Source: Pseudomonadota bacterium
GTDB lineage: Bacteria; Pseudomonadota; Gammaproteobacteria; Steroidobacterales; Steroidobacteraceae
Assembly: GCA_021792755.1 (NCBI GenBank)
Contig: JAJYUA010000005.1
Span: 1-64,000 of the forward strand
Reading direction: 5' to 3'
DNA length: 64,000 bases
The notes under the pieces were generated by a model that worked only from the letters and a program-made list of their open reading frames with translations, had not been told where the DNA came from and did no database searches. Made by a program: the position numbers and the translations under genes. Positions 33,142 through 42,920 of this stretch are shown in pieces; the stretch's first letter is position 1; every line of letters begins with the position of its first letter.

Positions 33142-35685
33142 TCAGGGCCGCCGCCGCACGCCCCGCACAGGCTGCGCCTCGAGGGGATTGTCCGGCCAGT
33201 AGTGCTTCGGATAGCGCCCGCGCAGGTCCTTGCGGACCTCGCTGTAGGAGCCGCGCCAAAAGCCGGCGAGGTCGCGCGTCACCTGCACCGCACGATGCGC
33301 CGGCGAGAGCAGCTTGAAGGTCAGCGGCACCCGCCCGCCGCCGAGCCGCGGGCTCGCCTGCAGGCCGAACACCTCCTGCAGGCGCACGGACACCGCCGGG
33401 GCGCTCTCATCCAGGTAATCGATGCGGATGCGCGAGCCGGTGGGCACGGTGAGGTGGGCGGGCGCCAGCGCATCGAGCTCTCGGCGCTGCTCCCAACTCA
33501 ACCGCGCGAGCAGCGCCTCCTCGAGAGGAATGCGGGCGAGGTGCTCGCGGCGGCTGAGCCCGGCGAGCCACGGCGCCAGCCACTCGGCAAGCGAGGCGAG
33601 GAGCGCGGTGTCGGACAGGTCGGGCCATTCCTCGTACGCCGCGCCGAGCCGCCGCACGAACGCCACGCGCCCCTGCAAGTCTCGCGTCTGCCGTGTCCAG
33701 GGAAGCGCACCGATGCCGAGTTCCTTCAGCCCCTCGAGCATGGCCCGGCACACCTGCTCCGGCGCCACCTCGGGCAAGGGACGCTCTTCCAGGACCAACT
33801 CATCGAGCCGCAGCTCCCGCCGCGCGAGCACGGCCTGCTCGCGCCGGCTCCACTGCACGCTCTGGCGCCACGTGAGGCGCTCGGGCAGGACCGCTGCCAG
33901 CTCCTCGCGCGCAAGCGGTGCGGCCAACAGAATGCGCGCATCGCGCTCACTGTCGTCCAGGCTCACCGCGACGATCAGCTCCTGCCGCGCGAGGCTCTGG
34001 GGCTGCGGGAAATATGCTCCCCTGCCGTTCGCCAGGGTGAAGCGACCCTCGGCTGCGCCGCGGCGGCGGCCGATGCGGTCCGGGAAGGCAAGGGCCAGCA
34101 GCGCGCCCGCCGAGCCGGACGCCGGACCCTCCCGCCCGCTGCCGGCCGTTGCAGGGGACGCCCCGAGCCGGCGGGCCAGATCCCGGGCCACGCCACGGAT
34201 GCTGCGGAGCCCGAGCCGCTCGGCGTCCCCTGCTTCCCCGCCGCGCAGAATTTCCAGACGGCTGCGGATGTCGGCGTCACGGCCGCCCTCAGGCCCGCGC
34301 AACAGATCGCGCTCCGACAGCAACGCGGCCAGATCGGCGGCCAGCGGCAGCGAGCCCAGGGATCGGGCCTTGAGCAGCATGTGCCCCAGTCGGGGGTGCA
34401 CGCCCAGGCGGGCCAACTCGCGGCCGTGGTGCGTGATGCGTCCCTCGCGATCGAGCCCGCCCAGCCTCGAGAGCAGATCGCGGGCGCTCGCCAGCGTGGC
34501 CGCGGGCGGCGGATCGAGCCACTTGAGCTCCTCGGCCTCGCGCACCCCCCAGCAGCCCAGCTCCAGCGCCAGGGGCGCCAAGTCCGCCTCCAGAATCTCC
34601 GCGGGCGCAAACGGCGCCAGGCTCTGGTGGGCCCCCGCGCTCCAGGCGCGGTAGCACACCCCCGGGCCGAGCCGCCCCGCGCGGCCCTGGCGCTGATCAG
34701 CCGACGCGCGCGAGATGCGCTGCACCGTAAGCCGGCTCATGCCGCTCGCCGGATCGAACCTCAGGCGGCGCACCAGGCCGGAATCGACCACCACGCGCAC
34801 GCCCTCGATGGTGAGGCTGGTCTCGGCGATGTTGGTGGCAAGCACGATGCGGCGGGTGCCGGAGGCGCGGGCCAGTGCCGCATCCTGTTGCTCGGGCGCA
34901 AGATCGCCGTAGAGCGGCAGGATGCGCGCGCGCGCATCGGCGCCTGCGGTTTCGAGCAACGCACCTACCCGGCGGATCGCGCGGGCGCCGGGCAGAAACA
35001 CCAGCACGTCCCCGTCATGCTCGCCGAGTGCCCGCAGGATGAGCCGCGTCACGAGCGAGTCCGGATCGTCGTCCCCGCGCGCCTGCGCCTCCGGCAGCGG
35101 CGGCATGCCCTTGCCCGAGAAGCGCGTCTCGACGGGGAAGATGCGACCCTGGGCGCTGACGACGGGGGCATCGCCGAGCAGCCGCGAGACGGCCGCGGCC
35201 TCGAGCGTCGCAGACATGACCAGGATCCTCAGGTCGGGCCGCAGGTTCTGGCGTGCATCGAGCACCAGCGCCAGGCCGAGGTCCGCCTGCAGGCTGCGCT
35301 CGTGATACTCGTCGAACAGCACGGCCGCGACACCCTCCAGGGCCGCATCGGCCTGCAGCATCCGTGTCAGCACGCCTTCCGTGACGACTTCAACGCGCGT
35401 ATCACGCGAGACACGCGTATCCGCGCGCATGCGCCAGCCGACGGTCCGGCCGACGGACTCGCCCAATGTGCCGGCCATGCGCTGCGCGACTGCGCGCGCA
35501 GCCAACCGCCTCGGCTCGAGCAAGACAAGGCGCTTGCCCGCCGCCCACGACTCCTCGAGCAGCGCCAGCGGCACCACCGTGCTCTTGCCGGCGCCGGGCG
35601 GGGCGGTGAGCACGGCGCAGCGCTGATCCGCGAGCGCGCCCCGCAGCGCCGGCAGCGCCTCCTCGATGGGCAGCCCGCAGTTCAA
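33142..35685 (-). CDS. hrpB: ATP-dependent helicase HrpB (DEAH-box)
   Basis: An 847-residue DEAH/RHA helicase. Motif I is APPGAGKSTVVPLALL, motif II is the DEYH variant in LFDEYHERSLQADL, and motif III is VMSATLE. LATNIAETSLTIEGV is motif V, and QRQGRAGRLGPG is motif VI. The HA2 region and the HrpB-specific C-terminal domain (VPLTFKLLSPAHRAVQVTRD, GRYPKHYWPDNP) follow. The start is a TTG (product MNCGLPIEEALPAL). Cellular role of HrpB is not well defined; RNA helicase is the family inference. It follows the DUF423 gene by 15 bp. Confidence 0.95.
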   Translation of the reverse strand: MNCGLPIEEALPALRGALADQRCAVLTAPPGAGKSTVVPLALLEESWAAGKRLVLLEPRRLAARAVAQRMAGTLGESVGRTVGWRMRADTRVSRDTRVEVVTEGVLTRMLQADAALEGVAAVLFDEYHERSLQADLGLALVLDARQNLRPDLRILVMSATLEAAAVSRLLGDAPVVSAQGRIFPVETRFSGKGMPPLPEAQARGDDDPDSLVTRLILRALGEHDGDVLVFLPGARAIRRVGALLETAGADARARILPLYGDLAPEQQDAALARASGTRRIVLATNIAETSLTIEGVRVVVDSGLVRRLRFDPASGMSRLTVQRISRASADQRQGRAGRLGPGVCYRAWSAGAHQSLAPFAPAEILEADLAPLALELGCWGVREAEELKWLDPPPAATLASARDLLSRLGGLDREGRITHHGRELARLGVHPRLGHMLLKARSLGSLPLAADLAALLSERDLLRGPEGGRDADIRSRLEILRGGEAGDAERLGLRSIRGVARDLARRLGASPATAGSGREGPASGSAGALLALAFPDRIGRRRGAAEGRFTLANGRGAYFPQPQSLARQELIVAVSLDDSERDARILLAAPLAREELAAVLPERLTWRQSVQWSRREQAVLARRELRLDELVLEERPLPEVAPEQVCRAMLEGLKELGIGALPWTRQTRDLQGRVAFVRRLGAAYEEWPDLSDTALLASLAEWLAPWLAGLSRREHLARIPLEEALLARLSWEQRRELDALAPAHLTVPTGSRIRIDYLDESAPAVSVRLQEVFGLQASPRLGGGRVPLTFKLLSPAHRAVQVTRDLAGFWRGSYSEVRKDLRGRYPKHYWPDNPLEAQPVRGVRRRP

Positions 35686-35700
35686 CGTCCGCTCAAGGGG

Positions 35701-36132
35701 TCAGCCGCGCCAGAGGCCGTAGGCGAACAACAGCCAGCCGCCGATGAGCGCCACACCGCCAACCGGCGTCACGAACCCCGTCCAGGGCGGCGCGCCCAGA
35801 GTCAGCCCGTAGAGGCTGCCGCTGAACAGCACGATGCCGGCAAACACCAACCACGCGGCCGCGCTCACGATCCGCAGGTACCCCCGGCCCGCCTGCTGGC
35901 GCTGGCGATCTGCCGCGTACGGACCCTCTTGCCTGAGCACGAGGCCGATGCCGAGCAACCCCAGTGAGTCGTAGAACTGATACCGAACCGCGATGTCGTA
36001 GACGCGCATGCGCACGGGCGCCCAATGGGCGGACAGCACATGCGCGCCCACCGCCCCGGCAATCGTCGCGAGCGCAAGCAGCAGGCCCGCGGCCGCGAGC
36101 GCCCGCCGTCCGCGGGACCCGCCGCCCCGCAT
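35701..36132 (-). CDS. DUF423 (YgdD-type) inner membrane protein
   Basis: A 143-residue protein with four predicted membrane helices and the DUF423 signature: AGAVGAHVLSAHW near the first helix, the VRYQFYDSLGLLGIGLVL segment, and the ending FVTPVGGVALIGGWLLFAYG. No biochemical role is established. It lies 3 bp after the slipin gene and 15 bp before hrpB in an apparent operon. The alternative frame from 36178 is a shadow. Confidence 0.88.
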   Translation of the reverse strand: MRGGGSRGRRALAAAGLLLALATIAGAVGAHVLSAHWAPVRMRVYDIAVRYQFYDSLGLLGIGLVLRQEGPYAADRQRQQAGRGYLRIVSAAAWLVFAGIVLFSGSLYGLTLGAPPWTGFVTPVGGVALIGGWLLFAYGLWRG

Positions 36133-36135
36133 GCC

Positions 36136-36900
36136 TCAACCACCCTGCCGCGTCGCGCGGCCGAGCCGCTCGATCCACGGGCCGAACAGGTCGATCGGCA
36201 TCGGAAACACGAGCAGCTGCGACTTGTCGTGCGCGATGTCGGCGAGCGTCTGCAGATAGCGCAGCTGCAGCGAGCTTGGCTGCTGCGCCAGGGCCTTCGC
36301 GGCCTCGACCAGGGATTGCGCCGCCTGTTTCTCGCCCTCGGCGTTGATGACCTTCGCGCGCCGGTTGCGCTCGGCCTCGGCCTGCCGCGCCATGGCGCGA
36401 ACCATGCTCTCGTCGAGATCGATGTCCTTGAGCTCGACGTTCGTGACTTTGACGCCCCAGGCCTCGGTGGTCTCGTCGAGGATCCTCTGGATGTCGCCGT
36501 TCATCTTGTCCCGCTGCGAGAGCAGCTCGTCCATCTCGTGCTGGCCGAGGACCGAGCGCAGCGTGGTCTGCGCCACCTGGCTGGTCGCCTCCCAGACGTT
36601 GGCCACCTGGACGATGGCCCGCCCCGGATCGACGATGCGGAAATAGAGCACTGCGTTGACCTTGACGGACACGTTGTCGCGGGTGATGACGTCCTGCTTC
36701 GGGACGTTCAGCACGATGACGCGCAGATCCACCTTGGTCATCCTCTGGATCACCGGCCAGAGAATGATCAGACCCGGCCCCCGCAGCCCGGTGAACCGTC
36801 CCAGAGTGAACATCACCGCCCGCTCGTACTCGCTCAAGATCCGCACCGAGGCAAACAGGAGCAGCGCGATCAGAACGACGACTGCGATCAGATAAGCCAT
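36136..36900 (-). CDS. slipin (SPFH/stomatin-like membrane protein)
   Basis: A 254-residue SPFH protein with an N-terminal membrane helix (about 3-22). The stomatin core reads SEYERAVMFTLGRF, GLIILWPVIQRM and DVITRDNVSVKVNAVLYFRI, then TTLRSVLGQHEMDELLSQRD. ELKDIDLDESMVRAMARQAE begins the helical arm. The ATG follows a strong GGGAGG. Paired with nfeD 26 bp upstream, the classic NfeD-slipin pair in which the protease cleaves the slipin C-terminus. It probably forms membrane-microdomain assemblies. Confidence 0.94.
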   Translation of the reverse strand: MAYLIAVVVLIALLLFASVRILSEYERAVMFTLGRFTGLRGPGLIILWPVIQRMTKVDLRVIVLNVPKQDVITRDNVSVKVNAVLYFRIVDPGRAIVQVANVWEATSQVAQTTLRSVLGQHEMDELLSQRDKMNGDIQRILDETTEAWGVKVTNVELKDIDLDESMVRAMARQAEAERNRRAKVINAEGEKQAAQSLVEAAKALAQQPSSLQLRYLQTLADIAHDKSQLLVFPMPIDLFGPWIERLGRATRQGG

Positions 36901-36925
36901 GGATTCCTCCCGATGCCAGCGGCTG

Positions 36926-38314
36926 TTACCGTGGCTCGACCCACAATTGCAAACCCTCGACCTTCACGATGCGCGCCTGCTGGCCCCGCTTCAGGGGGGC
37001 GGAGGTCACGGCGCTCCAGCGCTCTCCGCGGTAGCGAACCCGCCCGCGGGCCGTGAAATCCTCCAGTGCCTCCACCGTGGCGCCGAGCATCGCCTTCACC
37101 CCGGTGGTCACCGGCCTGCGGTGGGCGCGGGCGGCAAGATACACGATCCCGAGGATGACCAGCCCCCCCACGGTGGCGATGCCGCCGATCAGCGAGCGGC
37201 TGATACGCATGCCCGGCACATCCGAATCGAACAGAATGAGCGAGCCGACGACGAAGGCGACGAGCCCCCCGATGCCGAGCGAGCCGTAGGTCGGGAAAAA
37301 GAACTCGGCGGCCATCATGGCGGCGCCGATGAGGATCAGCACCAGTCCGGCGAAATCGGTCGGCAGCAGCTGGAAGGCGAACAGGGCCACGAGGAGCGAG
37401 ACCACGCCCACCACTCCGGGCAGCACACCGCCGGGATGAAAGCCCTCGAAGATCAGGCCCCCGAGGCCGATCAACAGCAGTCCATAGGCGATCATCGGAT
37501 TGGTGATGACGGCGAGCAGCCGGGTGCGCAGTCCGGGCTTCAGCCACACCACGCGTGCGCCCACTGTATCGAGCCGCACCTTGCGTCCCCGCACGCTGAC
37601 CTCGCGGCCGTTCAACTGCGCGAGCAGACTCTTCAGGTTGGGCGCGATGAAGTCGATGACGTGCTCGGCCAGCGCATCCTTCGCCGGCAGGCTCGCCGCG
37701 CCCCGCACCGCCTGCTCCGCCCAGCGCGCGTTGCGGCCGCGCAGCTGCGCGAGGGATCGGATGTAGGCGATGGAGTCATTGAGGACCTTGCGCTGCTCGG
37801 CCGTCATCCGCGGCCCCGGCGGCTGCGCGGCGGCCTTGTTTGCCGGATGCGCCGGCGGGGCGGGCTCCGAGCCCCCGAGCGTCACTGGCGTGGCCGCGCC
37901 GACGTTGGTGGCGGGAGCCATGACGGCAATGTTGCACGCGTAGAGAATGTAGGTGCCGGCGCTCGCGGCTCGCGAGCCGGGCGGGGCGACAAAGCCCACC
38001 ACCGGGATGGGGGAGGCCAGGATGGCCTTGATGATCCGCCGCATGGAGGTCTCGAGGCCACCGGGGGTATCCAGCCGCAGGATCACGAACGGGCTGGCAC
38101 GGGCGGCGGCCGTGTGCAGGCCCTTCACGATGTATTCCGCCGTGGCCGGGCCGATCGCCCCCCGCAGCTGCAGCCCGATCACGGTCAGAGGGGCTTGCGC
38201 CCCGGGAACCGCCTGCGCAGGAGCAGCCGATCGTGGCGCCGGTACTGCGAGGGCGGGGGCGCCGGCAGCCAAACCCGCCAGCGCCAGCGCGAGCACACAA
38301 AGCAATGCCCTCAT
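36926..38314 (-). CDS. NfeD-family membrane serine protease (long form)
   Basis: A 462-residue NfeD-1b protein. The signal peptide comes first. A ClpP-like serine protease domain follows, with [20 protein letters not shown], the nucleophile Ser in [14 protein letters not shown] and GAATPVTLGG. Next is a region with several membrane helices (about 260-400). A C-terminal OB-fold NfeD domain includes GRVRYRGERWSAVTSAPLK and ARIVKVEGLQLWVEP. ATG 38314 starts at the signal peptide; an upstream GTG/ATG at 38353 would precede it needlessly. It is paired with the slipin next door. A truncated paralogue lies at 45969-46586. Confidence 0.93.
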   Translation of the reverse strand: MRALLCVLALALAGLAAGAPALAVPAPRSAAPAQAVPGAQAPLTVIGLQLRGAIGPATAEYIVKGLHTAAARASPFVILRLDTPGGLETSMRRIIKAILASPIPVVGFVAPPGSRAASAGTYILYACNIAVMAPATNVGAATPVTLGGSEPAPPAHPANKAAAQPPGPRMTAEQRKVLNDSIAYIRSLAQLRGRNARWAEQAVRGAASLPAKDALAEHVIDFIAPNLKSLLAQLNGREVSVRGRKVRLDTVGARVVWLKPGLRTRLLAVITNPMIAYGLLLIGLGGLIFEGFHPGGVLPGVVGVVSLLVALFAFQLLPTDFAGLVLILIGAAMMAAEFFFPTYGSLGIGGLVAFVVGSLILFDSDVPGMRISRSLIGGIATVGGLVILGIVYLAARAHRRPVTTGVKAMLGATVEALEDFTARGRVRYRGERWSAVTSAPLKRGQQARIVKVEGLQLWVEPR

Positions 38315-38591
38315 AAGCCGGCCACGATACCCCTTCCGGGCAAGCCCGGGCAACTCATCGCCCTAACTGTTTGACCTGCACGCGCTGAGTTCCGGCAAGT
38401 ACGTATTCCCATGCCGCATGGAGCGGCAACGATCCCGCTCGCACGATGTTCGAGCACGCGACAGTTCATCCGAGACCGAACACGAGACTCCGCCCCGACA
38501 AGCTGCCCGCCCCGTCAACCCCGGTGGACGCTGCCGACGACGAGACCGCAGGATGACAGGAGCCTCAGTCCGAGTATCCTGTGAATCCATC

Positions 38592-39293
38592 ATGAAGCCC
38601 TACGTGATTTGCCACATGGTTGCGAGCATCGACGGGCGCATCCTGCACAGTCGATGGCGTCCGCGCACGACCGATGGCGGAGCCCTCTTCGAGCGGCTGC
38701 ACGAGCGGCTCGACGGCGATGCCTGGCTGGTCGGACGGGTGACAGGCCGGGAGGTCGCGCGCGCAGCGCCCTACGCCGATCAGGCAGATCGGCCTTACCC
38801 GAGAGAGCCGTGGCTCGCCCGGCGCGATGCCAGGGCCTACGGCGTGGTGCTCGATGCCCGCGGGAAGATCGCTTGGGGCCGGGCGGACATCGGGGGCGAT
38901 CCGATCGTCGTCGCGCTGACCGAGCAGGTTTCCGACACCCACCTTGCCGGATTGCACAAGGACGGCGTGTCCTATTTCTTCGCCGGCGAACGCGAGCTCG
39001 ACCTGCGGCTCGTGCTCGAGTTTCTCGACCGCGAGCTCGGTGTGAAACGGCTGCTGATCGAGGGCGGCGGAAACACCAACGGCGCCTGGCTGCGCGCCGG
39101 TCTCATCGATGAGATCAGCCTGGCCCTGTGCCCGGTCGTCGATGGAGCCGACGGCGCACCGAGCGTGTTCGACTCCAGCGTGCGGGATGCCGATCTGACA
39201 GCGCCGGTCGCGCAGATGTCGCTCGAGCGATGCGAGGTGCTCGAACGCGGCGTCGTGTGGCTCCGGTATCGGCTGCGAAACGGCGGCACCTGA
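38592..39293 (+). CDS. RibD-C / dihydrofolate reductase-like oxidoreductase
   Basis: A 233-residue protein with the RibD C-terminal (DHFR-like) fold: VICHMVASIDGRILHSRW at the N-terminus, GDAWLVGRVTGRE, LVLEFLDRELGVKRLLIEGGGNTNG and the LIDEISLALCPVVDG block. Such enzymes reduce pyrimidine or other heterocyclic substrates with NADPH; this one lacks the RibD deaminase domain, and its substrate is unknown. ATG 38592 begins with the conserved MKPYVICH; the frame open to 38418 has no such sequence. It stands alone. Confidence 0.85.
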   Translation: MKPYVICHMVASIDGRILHSRWRPRTTDGGALFERLHERLDGDAWLVGRVTGREVARAAPYADQADRPYPREPWLARRDARAYGVVLDARGKIAWGRADIGGDPIVVALTEQVSDTHLAGLHKDGVSYFFAGERELDLRLVLEFLDRELGVKRLLIEGGGNTNGAWLRAGLIDEISLALCPVVDGADGAPSVFDSSVRDADLTAPVAQMSLERCEVLERGVVWLRYRLRNGGT

Positions 39294-40375
39294 CAATCCG
39301 GCCCCGCCGTCGCCTGCGGGGATGGATCGGCGCAGAGCTTTTCTGGAGCTTTGCAGATTACATAATGACATGACGGCCGCATGGACACGGCAGACCGCCC
39401 TGTCGGAATTCCTTACACATCACCTTCCGTCCGAAGCCGCTGAAACGCCAAGCGGCTGATTTTGCGGTGTCTTTCAATGATGGCATGGACGTTGCTCAAT
39501 ACGGTGTGCCAGGCGTCGCATAGATCAGGGTGTTCCCTCGCAGGGCAGCAGCGGTTGAAAGCCACAGCGTCCGCTCGGGCAGCGGGATGAGCCGGACGCG
39601 GCTCGGGCGATGCAGGCGCGGTCCGAATCAACAGGGAAATCCGCGCATCGCCACTGTGACTGCGGGTCGCCAAAAAGTACCGGTCAACGTCTGAGGCAAC
39701 GAGGGCAATGCAATGCGACACACCAGAAGCGATGAGCGAATGAACGCATGGGTGGTTGATTACAGCGCGGCGAGAGCCAGGGCGATAGCCTGGCTGGGCG
39801 ATCGCTACCTGCTGGCGAAGCCCGTCAGACGACGTCGCATCCCGACGCTCGGCAAAAGGACCCTCGGCACGGCGGTCAGAGAGTCTTCAGCAGCCTGAGC
39901 TACCGTCCCTCCGTGCTCGAGGGAGCGGGCATGGCCGCTCTCGACCTCCTCGGCCCGAGTTGCTTGCTTAGTGTGCGGGCAGGACGTTGGAACAGGACGT
40001 ACAAACTCAACTTCACTCGCGCTCGTGAAGCAGGACGTCCGACGGCCTGTCTCGGCCTGTCTTCAACGCTTGCGTTGGTTCGCAGACAGCCCCGCACTTT
40101 CCGTGGGCTTTGCATCTCCTACCGCCCTGTGGGCCGAACGCGAAGCGAGTGAAGCGACCGTCGGACCGGCGGCGCAATGAGGCGGGAATATCCCAAAACG
40201 CCACAAGACAGTCGCGAGCAAGCGCGAGCCGACCCACAGGTCCGCTGCGGACCGGATTTTGCCAGCACCGTCAGCACGGCGGTGTGATGCGCAACCATGG
40301 CTCGACTCTGACGATGAGCCGTTTCTCCACTGCGATGCCCGCGGGACGGCAAGGGCGGTGACGGCCCGCCGCAGC
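39294..40375. other. 1.08-kb stretch without a recognisable gene
   Basis: No frame on either strand is convincing. A hairpin AGCCGCT/AGCGGCT at 39435-39457 followed by GATTTT is a possible rightward terminator for the reductase gene. Around 40080-40140 the - strand contains a piece (ATGCAAAGCCCACGG, GGGGCTGTC) resembling part of a c-di-GMP-I riboswitch, but it lacks the first hairpin. The region may hold decayed genes. Confidence 0.4.
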
Positions 40376-41179
40376 TCAGGACACGCTCTCGGCGCTGTAG
40401 CGCGCCAGCAGACCGGTGCGCAGGGCGTACCGGAACACCCGCGCGAAGAAATATCCCGCCAGCACGACGTCGAGCAGCGCAAGCGCCGCTGCGAGCGCCA
40501 GGTTGCCCGCCGAGGGAGGCTGCCCTGCGAGAATGGCGCGCATGCCCTGGAACACGTACGAGGGAGGCAACAGGAGGCCGACGCCCCGCATCCAGTGCGG
40601 CAGGGTCGAAAGCGGATAGAAGACCCCGACGAACGGCGAAAGGAGCGCGGGCATCGGCCAGACGAGCCACTCGGAGGCCGGGCCGAGGCGCAGCACGAGG
40701 GCGCTGGCGAAAATGCCGAGGGCGATGCCGAAGCCGAACAGAACGAGCAGGAAGGGGATCAACATGAGCCCGAGCGAGAAGAACGACAATCCGAACGCGG
40801 CCGAGGCCAGCACGAGCATCACGAGGAGGCCCACTGCGCTGGTGCCGATGCTCGTCAGCACCAGACCGGTGATGTACTCCGGCGTGGTGAGCGGCGTGGC
40901 GAAGAGATTGAGAAAGTTCCTCGACCAGACATCCTCGAGAAACGCCGTGCTCACGCCCTGCATGATCCGGGTGAAGAAATCCCACAGCAGCACCGCCCCG
41001 AGCAGGGTCGGCACATAGTTGAACCGGCCTGCGCTCATCGTGTTGAGGTACCGGGTGATGAATCCCCACATGACGATATCGATCGCCACCCACGCGAACA
41101 TCGGCAGTGCCCGCACCGGACTGCCGCGGATCAGGTAGAACTGGCGCAGCAGGATGCCTGCGATGGGACGGGCTCTCAA
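40376..41179 (-). CDS. ABC-2 type transporter permease
   Basis: A 267-residue membrane protein with about six predicted helices. It has the ABC-2 pattern: MFAWVAIDIVMWGFITRYL, LLWDFFTRIMQGVSTAFLED, NFLNLFATPLTTPEYITG, and the C-terminal FYPLSTLPHWMRGVGLLLPP with YVFQGMRAIL. It forms an exporter with the ATPase encoded upstream, the two overlapping by 4 bp (ATGA). Substrate is unknown; the family exports polysaccharides, lipids or drugs. Complete. Confidence 0.9.
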   Translation of the reverse strand: MRARPIAGILLRQFYLIRGSPVRALPMFAWVAIDIVMWGFITRYLNTMSAGRFNYVPTLLGAVLLWDFFTRIMQGVSTAFLEDVWSRNFLNLFATPLTTPEYITGLVLTSIGTSAVGLLVMLVLASAAFGLSFFSLGLMLIPFLLVLFGFGIALGIFASALVLRLGPASEWLVWPMPALLSPFVGVFYPLSTLPHWMRGVGLLLPPSYVFQGMRAILAGQPPSAGNLALAAALALLDVVLAGYFFARVFRYALRTGLLARYSAESVS

Positions 41180-42000
41180 ACGGCTTGCTCCGGGGACTCC
41201 CCGAGCGGCTCGCGCGCCAGGCGGATGAACAGCTCCTCGAGCGTCGATGCGCCGTGCTGCGACGGCAGCCGTCGCGGATCGCCCTCGAGGAGGACCCGTC
41301 CGTGGGAAAGAAACAGCACGCGGTCGCAGACCTCCTCGACCTCGTACATGTTGTGGGAGGTCCAGAGAATGCCACAGTCGCCTTCGGTCGCGAGCCTGCG
41401 GATCCGCGAGCGCACGGTCTGCGCGGCGGAGGGATCGAGCGAGGCGGTCGGCTCATCGAGCAGCAGCAGCCGCGGCCGGTTGAGAGCCGCCTTCGCGAGC
41501 GCGACCCGCGTCTGCTCGCCCGAGGAGAGCACACCGCATTTGACATCCTTCAGGCGCTCGAGGTCGAACTGCTCGATCAGCACGCCGACCCGCTCGGCAA
41601 GATGCTGGATGCCGTACACGAGCCCGAAGAACGTGAGGTTCTGGCGAACGGTGAGATTGCCGGGCAGGGATGCATAGACGGCCGAGAAATTCGCCCGGGC
41701 CAGGGCGCGCGCGCGGTGGCGCGCCAGATCGATTCCGGCGATGCGGATGCGGCCCGAGGTGGGACTGAGCACCCCGAGGATCATGTTGATCGTGGTCGTC
41801 TTGCCGGCGCCGTTGGGACCTAGAAGGCCGAGCACCTCGCGGCGGCGCACTTCGAAGGAGACCCGCTCGACAGCCACGACCTCCGGATAGCTCTTGCGCA
41901 GCTCCGTAACGCCGAGCACGACGTCCGAGCCGGTCTCCTCTGCCGTTTCATCATCGATGCATGAGTGCAGCCGGGAAAGAGTGTCCTGGGGAACGCGCAT
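41176..42000 (-). CDS. ABC transporter ATP-binding protein
   Basis: A 274-residue ATPase of the ABC-2 exporter. Walker A is GLLGPNGAGKTTTINM. The Q-loop region is about LPGNLTVRQNLTFFGLVYGI. The signature is LSSGEQTRVALAKA with E in place of the second G of LSGGQ. Walker B is LLLLDEPTASLDP, and the switch His is in ILWTSHNMYEVEEV. ATG 42000 is chosen. A GTG at 42033 adds 11 residues, and neither has a strong ribosome-binding site. The signature substitution is tolerated in some drug/polysaccharide exporters. Confidence 0.92.
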   Translation of the reverse strand: MRVPQDTLSRLHSCIDDETAEETGSDVVLGVTELRKSYPEVVAVERVSFEVRRREVLGLLGPNGAGKTTTINMILGVLSPTSGRIRIAGIDLARHRARALARANFSAVYASLPGNLTVRQNLTFFGLVYGIQHLAERVGVLIEQFDLERLKDVKCGVLSSGEQTRVALAKAALNRPRLLLLDEPTASLDPSAAQTVRSRIRRLATEGDCGILWTSHNMYEVEEVCDRVLFLSHGRVLLEGDPRRLPSQHGASTLEELFIRLAREPLGESPEQAV

Positions 42001-42087
42001 GGCGCACACGATAGCAGTAATCGGCTGCCGCACGGAGCGGCGGAGACACTCCCAGGGCCTCAGACGGAAGTAGCACGGCAGCGCCGG

Positions 42088-42579
42088 TCAAAAGATCTCG
42101 AGTGCGAGGCCGGCGGCGAGCGTGGCGCCGATCTCCTCGCAGCGCGAAAGATCCGCCGGACCGATCTTCTTGGGCTTGAGGATCTGCTCGGGTGTCTGCG
42201 CATGCGTGCAGACAATGAGGGCCGGCGCGATCGCGCGCAGCCGCCATCCCGTGGCGATACGCTCGATCTGCCGGGCGGCATTGGCGCCGTCACTGCCGGC
42301 ACAGACGAGGCTCGCGTAGGGCCGGCCTTCGATGCGATCCAGCACGGCGTAGTAGCTGCGATCGAAGAAGTCTTTCATCAACCCCGAAATCGCCGCCAGA
42401 TTCTCCGGGCAGGCGAACAGATATCCGTCCGATTCGAGAAGCGCTTGCGGGCCGCTCTCGGCGGCCGCTTCGAAGCGTACGCGCACGCTCGATTCGCGAC
42501 GCGCGCCGGCCGCGGCCGCGCGCGCCATCTGCAGCGCGCCGCCCGTGACGGAGTGATGAACGATCAGCAGGGTCTTCAT
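42088..42579 (-). CDS. flavodoxin / NAD(P)H-dependent FMN reductase-like protein
   Basis: A 163-residue flavodoxin-fold protein. The phosphate-binding loop is LLIVHHSVTGGALQMARAA. FACPENLAAISGLMKDFFDR and YASLVCAGSDGANAARQIER contribute the FMN-site loops, as in NADPH-dependent FMN reductases. ATG 42579 begins at the first beta strand; the longer frame to 42768 runs through the intergenic region. The substrate is unknown. It lies next to the ABC exporter operon, with 87 bp between. Confidence 0.82.
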   Translation of the reverse strand: MKTLLIVHHSVTGGALQMARAAAAGARRESSVRVRFEAAAESGPQALLESDGYLFACPENLAAISGLMKDFFDRSYYAVLDRIEGRPYASLVCAGSDGANAARQIERIATGWRLRAIAPALIVCTHAQTPEQILKPKKIGPADLSRCEEIGATLAAGLALEIF

Positions 42580-42778
42580 GGAGCTAGCGCAACGCTCACC
42601 GGCGATGCCGTGCCCTGACGGCGCTGCGGCGGCCGCCATCGTTATATCACGCTCGGGCAGCGCACCGTAGACACCTCCCGCGCCTCTCGGGGCTCGCTCG
42701 GCGCAGCGTGCGTGTGTGGGGCACGGGGCAGGTCTGTCGTCCTTGATGAGCGTTGCAACCTGATGCACAGCCCGCGGA

Positions 42779-42790
42779 GGGGGGGGGGGG
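42779..42790. repeat. run of twelve G in an intergenic region
   Basis: A G12 tract lies between the flavodoxin-like gene and the hydrolase gene, about 130 bp before the hydrolase start. Tracts this long are prone to slippage. The 341-bp intergenic region 42580-42920 holds nothing else clear apart from a TAATAT box at 42909-42914. Confidence 0.7.
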
Positions 42791-42920
42791 CTGGTCCGTC
42801 CTCGAGCGAGAGCACTAGCGGATTGCCCCTCCCATGCGGATGCCTTCCCTCCGCGACGTCATGGCTCGACATCGCCGGCTTTTCGTCCCGACCGGGCCGG
42901 CCGCACGTTAATATGGGCCG

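Noticed and set aside
39413-39721. 102-residue - strand open frame
   Set aside because: No conserved features or ribosome-binding site; overlaps a likely terminator hairpin.
40080-40140. Partial c-di-GMP-I riboswitch-like sequence on the - strand
   Set aside because: ATGCAAAGCC and GGGGCTGTC are present, but the first hairpin with its GAAA loop is missing and no gene follows downstream on that strand.
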